The translations under genes and the position numbers were made by a program. The notes below the pieces were generated by a model. That model was not told the origin of the DNA and ran no database searches. It saw only the letters and a program-made list of their open reading frames with translations. A DNA stretch of 49,920 nt from Betaproteobacteria bacterium (lineage in GTDB: Bacteria; Pseudomonadota; Gammaproteobacteria; Burkholderiales; SG8-41), in the NCBI GenBank assembly GCA_028291945.1, contig JAQGNH010000437.1, positions 1 through 49,920 of the forward strand, given 5' to 3'. How positions within the stretch are numbered: the stretch's first letter is position 1; each line of letters starts with the position of its first letter. Of the stretch, positions 48,192 to 49,920 are shown piece by piece.

Positions 48192-49316
48192 CTAAAGCCC
48201 CGCTACCCGCTTTTCCCTTGAAGCAGCCAAGGCCGCGTTTACCCGCGGCATCACCTCAGTCGCCATGAGCTCCATCGAGCGCTTGGCCAGAACGGGATCG
48301 ACCCAATCCATATTGGCATAGACCAATTCGCCGAAGTCGCCCACTTTTTCGCGCAACCGCAGGATGTCGTCGACGACTTTGTTGACCGGCCCGCAAATGA
48401 CCAGTCGATCGACCAGGTAATCGTCAGTGATCTCGGTGTCATCCTGCGATTGATCGGCTTTGAACACGCCATGCCGCTTGGACAGCATCATCTTTTTGCG
48501 GAGCATGCTCCAGTAGTAGCGATACGGGCTCGACGAATCCTGCCGCCCGTAACGCAGCGCGGTTTTGTCATCGTCGGAGACGAATATCGTGCGTGCGATA
48601 CGCCAGTCCGCAGGATCCGCGACTTTCCCTGCTTTTCGCTTGCCTTCCGCGTAATTGGTCCAATGACTGGGCAGCCATTGCTCGAGCAGGAAGTTGGCGG
48701 AAAGCGGATGGAAATCGCGTTCACCCATCGCAATCACGCCTTTGGAAAAAGGCGCCACCACAGTGCCCACGATCTCCGGGCGCGGCTTCTGGTAAGGCTT
48801 GTACATCGAGCCGCGCTCTATCTCCGGGACGCTCGTTTTGGTAGTCGTCACCTTGAAACGGTTGTTAGGCAAGTCGATGTCGTACGGCGCATCACGCTCC
48901 CAGATCGCCAGAATCACATCGATCGCTTCGGCGAAAAGCTTGTTGCGGTCTTCGGAGAGCATGCCGAGCGCTTCGGCGTCCGAGGCAAGCGCCCCCGGGC
49001 TGATACCAAATATGAAGCGACCTTTCGCGAGGTGATCGAACATCGCTGCATGCGCGGCGATGAGCGTCGGGTGCGAGTGCGAAAGATTCGACGTTCCGGT
49101 CGCGAGCTTGATCGTCTTGGTATTGTTGATCAGGGTTGCGAGAAAGATGAAGCTGTTAGTGACGTTCTCGGATTTTTCAGTCAGATGCTCGCCCACGAAA
49201 ACATCGTGGAAACCGAGGCGGTCAGCCAGAATCACAGCTTCGCGATCTTCCTGCAGAGTCTGAGAGGGCGCCCGCTGAGCGGGGTGCAGCGGCATCATGA
49301 ACATGCCTAGTCGCAT
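48192..49316 (-). CDS. LLM-class flavin-dependent oxidoreductase
   Basis: A 374-residue bacterial-luciferase-like TIM-barrel monooxygenase using reduced FMN. MRLGMFMMPLHPAQR opens the barrel; LADRLGFHDVFVGEHLTEKS and LATGTSNLSHSHPTLIAAHA and GRFIFGISPGALASDAEAL are family-typical. GGAG six bases before ATG 49316 sets the start; the long open frame upstream of it is not protein-like. Substrate unknown; relatives oxidise sulfonates, aldehydes, nitrilotriacetate or cyclic ketones. It is the most upstream complete gene of the minus-strand catabolic-looking set. Confidence 0.92.
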   Translation of the reverse strand: MRLGMFMMPLHPAQRAPSQTLQEDREAVILADRLGFHDVFVGEHLTEKSENVTNSFIFLATLINNTKTIKLATGTSNLSHSHPTLIAAHAAMFDHLAKGRFIFGISPGALASDAEALGMLSEDRNKLFAEAIDVILAIWERDAPYDIDLPNNRFKVTTTKTSVPEIERGSMYKPYQKPRPEIVGTVVAPFSKGVIAMGERDFHPLSANFLLEQWLPSHWTNYAEGKRKAGKVADPADWRIARTIFVSDDDKTALRYGRQDSSSPYRYYWSMLRKKMMLSKRHGVFKADQSQDDTEITDDYLVDRLVICGPVNKVVDDILRLREKVGDFGELVYANMDWVDPVLAKRSMELMATEVMPRVNAALAASREKRVAGL

Positions 49317-49633
49317 GGTCTCTCCTGGTTCTTTTGTAGTGAGACAGAGGCGCCACAAAGAGGCGCTCGCGCGACTATAGCACCGCGCGTTTTCCGCCAC
49401 CAATCCAGGGTCGCCATTTGGCAGGCTTAACTGTGCTAAGGCCCAGGCGCGCCTGCGCCTTAACAGCGCCTCTCGAGTGCTGCGACAGGCACTCAGTACC
49501 CTCGCGTACTGCGTGCGTATCGAGCCGCACGCGCCTGTACGAGTGGTACGAGCAGTGCAACCGTCGCTACGAGAAAAAGGATACAGCATGACAGCGTCGT
49601 GCAAGGACCCACGCCAGTCTGGTTGTCTCCGTT
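49317..49633. other. 317-base intergenic region with long palindrome
   Basis: No convincing gene. It holds a 26-base near-perfect palindrome at 49437-49462 (TAAGGC-C-CAGGCG/CGCCTG-C-GCCTTA, one central-pair mismatch per arm), a second stem GAGTGC/GCACTC (49475-49494) and a direct repeat GTACGAG (about 49538 and 49547). The region lies between the racemase-like gene and the LLM gene, where the promoter and operator of the downstream operon would be expected. No T-run follows the palindrome, so it is not a standard terminator. Confidence 0.6.
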
Positions 49634-49920
49634 TCAGATGCTTGATAACACTTTGCCCCATCGCGCATCTGGACGGTGCAGCGGATGATTGCCGGGCGCT
49701 GTCAGCGCCGCCCATGTAGTCGACAGGATATTCAGCAGCACCGGCTTTCCAAACTCTGCTTCGAGCAGCGGTACTGCGTGGATTGCATACCACAGGCCGC
49801 CCGGCATGAGCAGCGCCTGCGCCTCCGGCGCTTCCCGCAGAACCTGCCGCCCGAGTTCGAGCGCGAGCAGGTGATCGTCAGCAGCACTGGCGTGTTTGTT
49901 TTGCTGCAGGGTGCGAGGGC
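49634..49920 (-). CDS. Asp/Glu racemase/maleate isomerase-like protein, C-terminal part
   Basis: The last 95 codons of a gene running off the right edge, ending with TGA at 49634-49636. The sequence shows ALLMPGGLWYAIHAVPLLEA, FGKPVLLNILSTTWAAL and a polar end. This is the second half of the family of aspartate/glutamate racemases, maleate cis-trans isomerases and arylmalonate decarboxylases. The position where most members carry the second catalytic Cys (for example in SCT) reads MPGGLW here, as in a sub-group of maleate-isomerase relatives, so the mechanism may differ. Same strand and order as the LLM gene. Confidence 0.75.
   Translation of the reverse strand, partial: PRTLQQNKHASAADDHLLALELGRQVLREAPEAQALLMPGGLWYAIHAVPLLEAEFGKPVLLNILSTTWAALTAPGNHPLHRPDARWGKVLSSI

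Noticed and set aside
49588-49719. A 43-codon plus-strand frame with AAAGGA upstream, near the right edge
   Set aside because: Most of it lies antisense to the racemase-like gene and the peptide is not protein-like.

Overview
The window reads as chromosomal DNA of a GC-rich betaproteobacterium, most likely an environmental member of the Burkholderiales or a near relative. The evidence is the gene order: an rpsF-priB-rpsR-rplI-dnaB block, hisZ placed between a DUF2065 gene and purA, an uninterrupted run from ndk to purA, and two orphan Bug/TctC-type periplasmic binding proteins. I cannot name a genus from sequence alone. I see no CRISPR array, insertion sequence, integrase or prophage gene.

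1-8.2 kb, accessory, all genes on the minus strand. The left edge holds a decayed type I secretion locus. The exporter ABC gene has a frameshift and has lost its ATPase domain in a deletion that fuses it in frame to the coiled-coil part of an HlyD-type adaptor; the adaptor is itself frameshifted and runs off the window. Next come an orphan prepilin-like protein, an HpcH/HpaI aldolase, a Crp/Fnr-type regulator and a 1025-residue PAS-PAS-GAF-PAS-GGDEF-EAL cyclic-di-GMP protein.

8.4-33.0 kb, core housekeeping, minus strand except for one tRNA. Read in the direction of transcription, right to left: accA, tilS, ndk, rlmN, pilW, rodZ, ispG, hisS, yfgM, bamB, der, hfq, hflX, hflK, hflC, a DUF2065 gene, hisZ, purA, [tRNA-Leu(CAG) on the plus strand], rnr, rlmB, then rpsF, priB, rpsR, rplI and dnaB. 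Many of these genes overlap by 1-4 bases or are spaced by under 20, so translational coupling is likely. A good sigma70-like promoter precedes rpsF and a clear intrinsic terminator follows rplI. The region combines two loci that lie apart in E. coli (the yfg/isp/hisS group and the hfq-hflX-purA-rnr group).

33.1-49.9 kb, mixed accessory genes. A gamma-glutamyltransferase is coupled to a secreted dienelactone-hydrolase-like enzyme; then a Bug binding protein converging on an MFS transporter, a DUF1932 dehydrogenase, a class III cyclase-FHA fusion, pcm, a NYN-LOTUS RNase-like protein, small hypothetical proteins and a FlK-type thioesterase. At 43.0-43.7 kb lie a 45-codon membrane peptide gene and a 69-codon gene preceded by an extended -10 promoter and a long hairpin-rich leader. 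The right end is a second Bug protein converging on a minus-strand catabolic-looking set: MmgE/PrpD, CapA-like, EthD-like, LLM flavin oxidoreductase and, cut by the window edge, an Asp/Glu-racemase/maleate-isomerase relative.

Nothing here is clearly a new defence or mobile system. The items most worth a second look are the structured leader with its tiny genes, the uncharacterised catabolic cluster, the ABC-HlyD fossil, the cyclase-FHA protein with a substituted catalytic arginine, and the tRNA gene lying antisense between purA and rnr.
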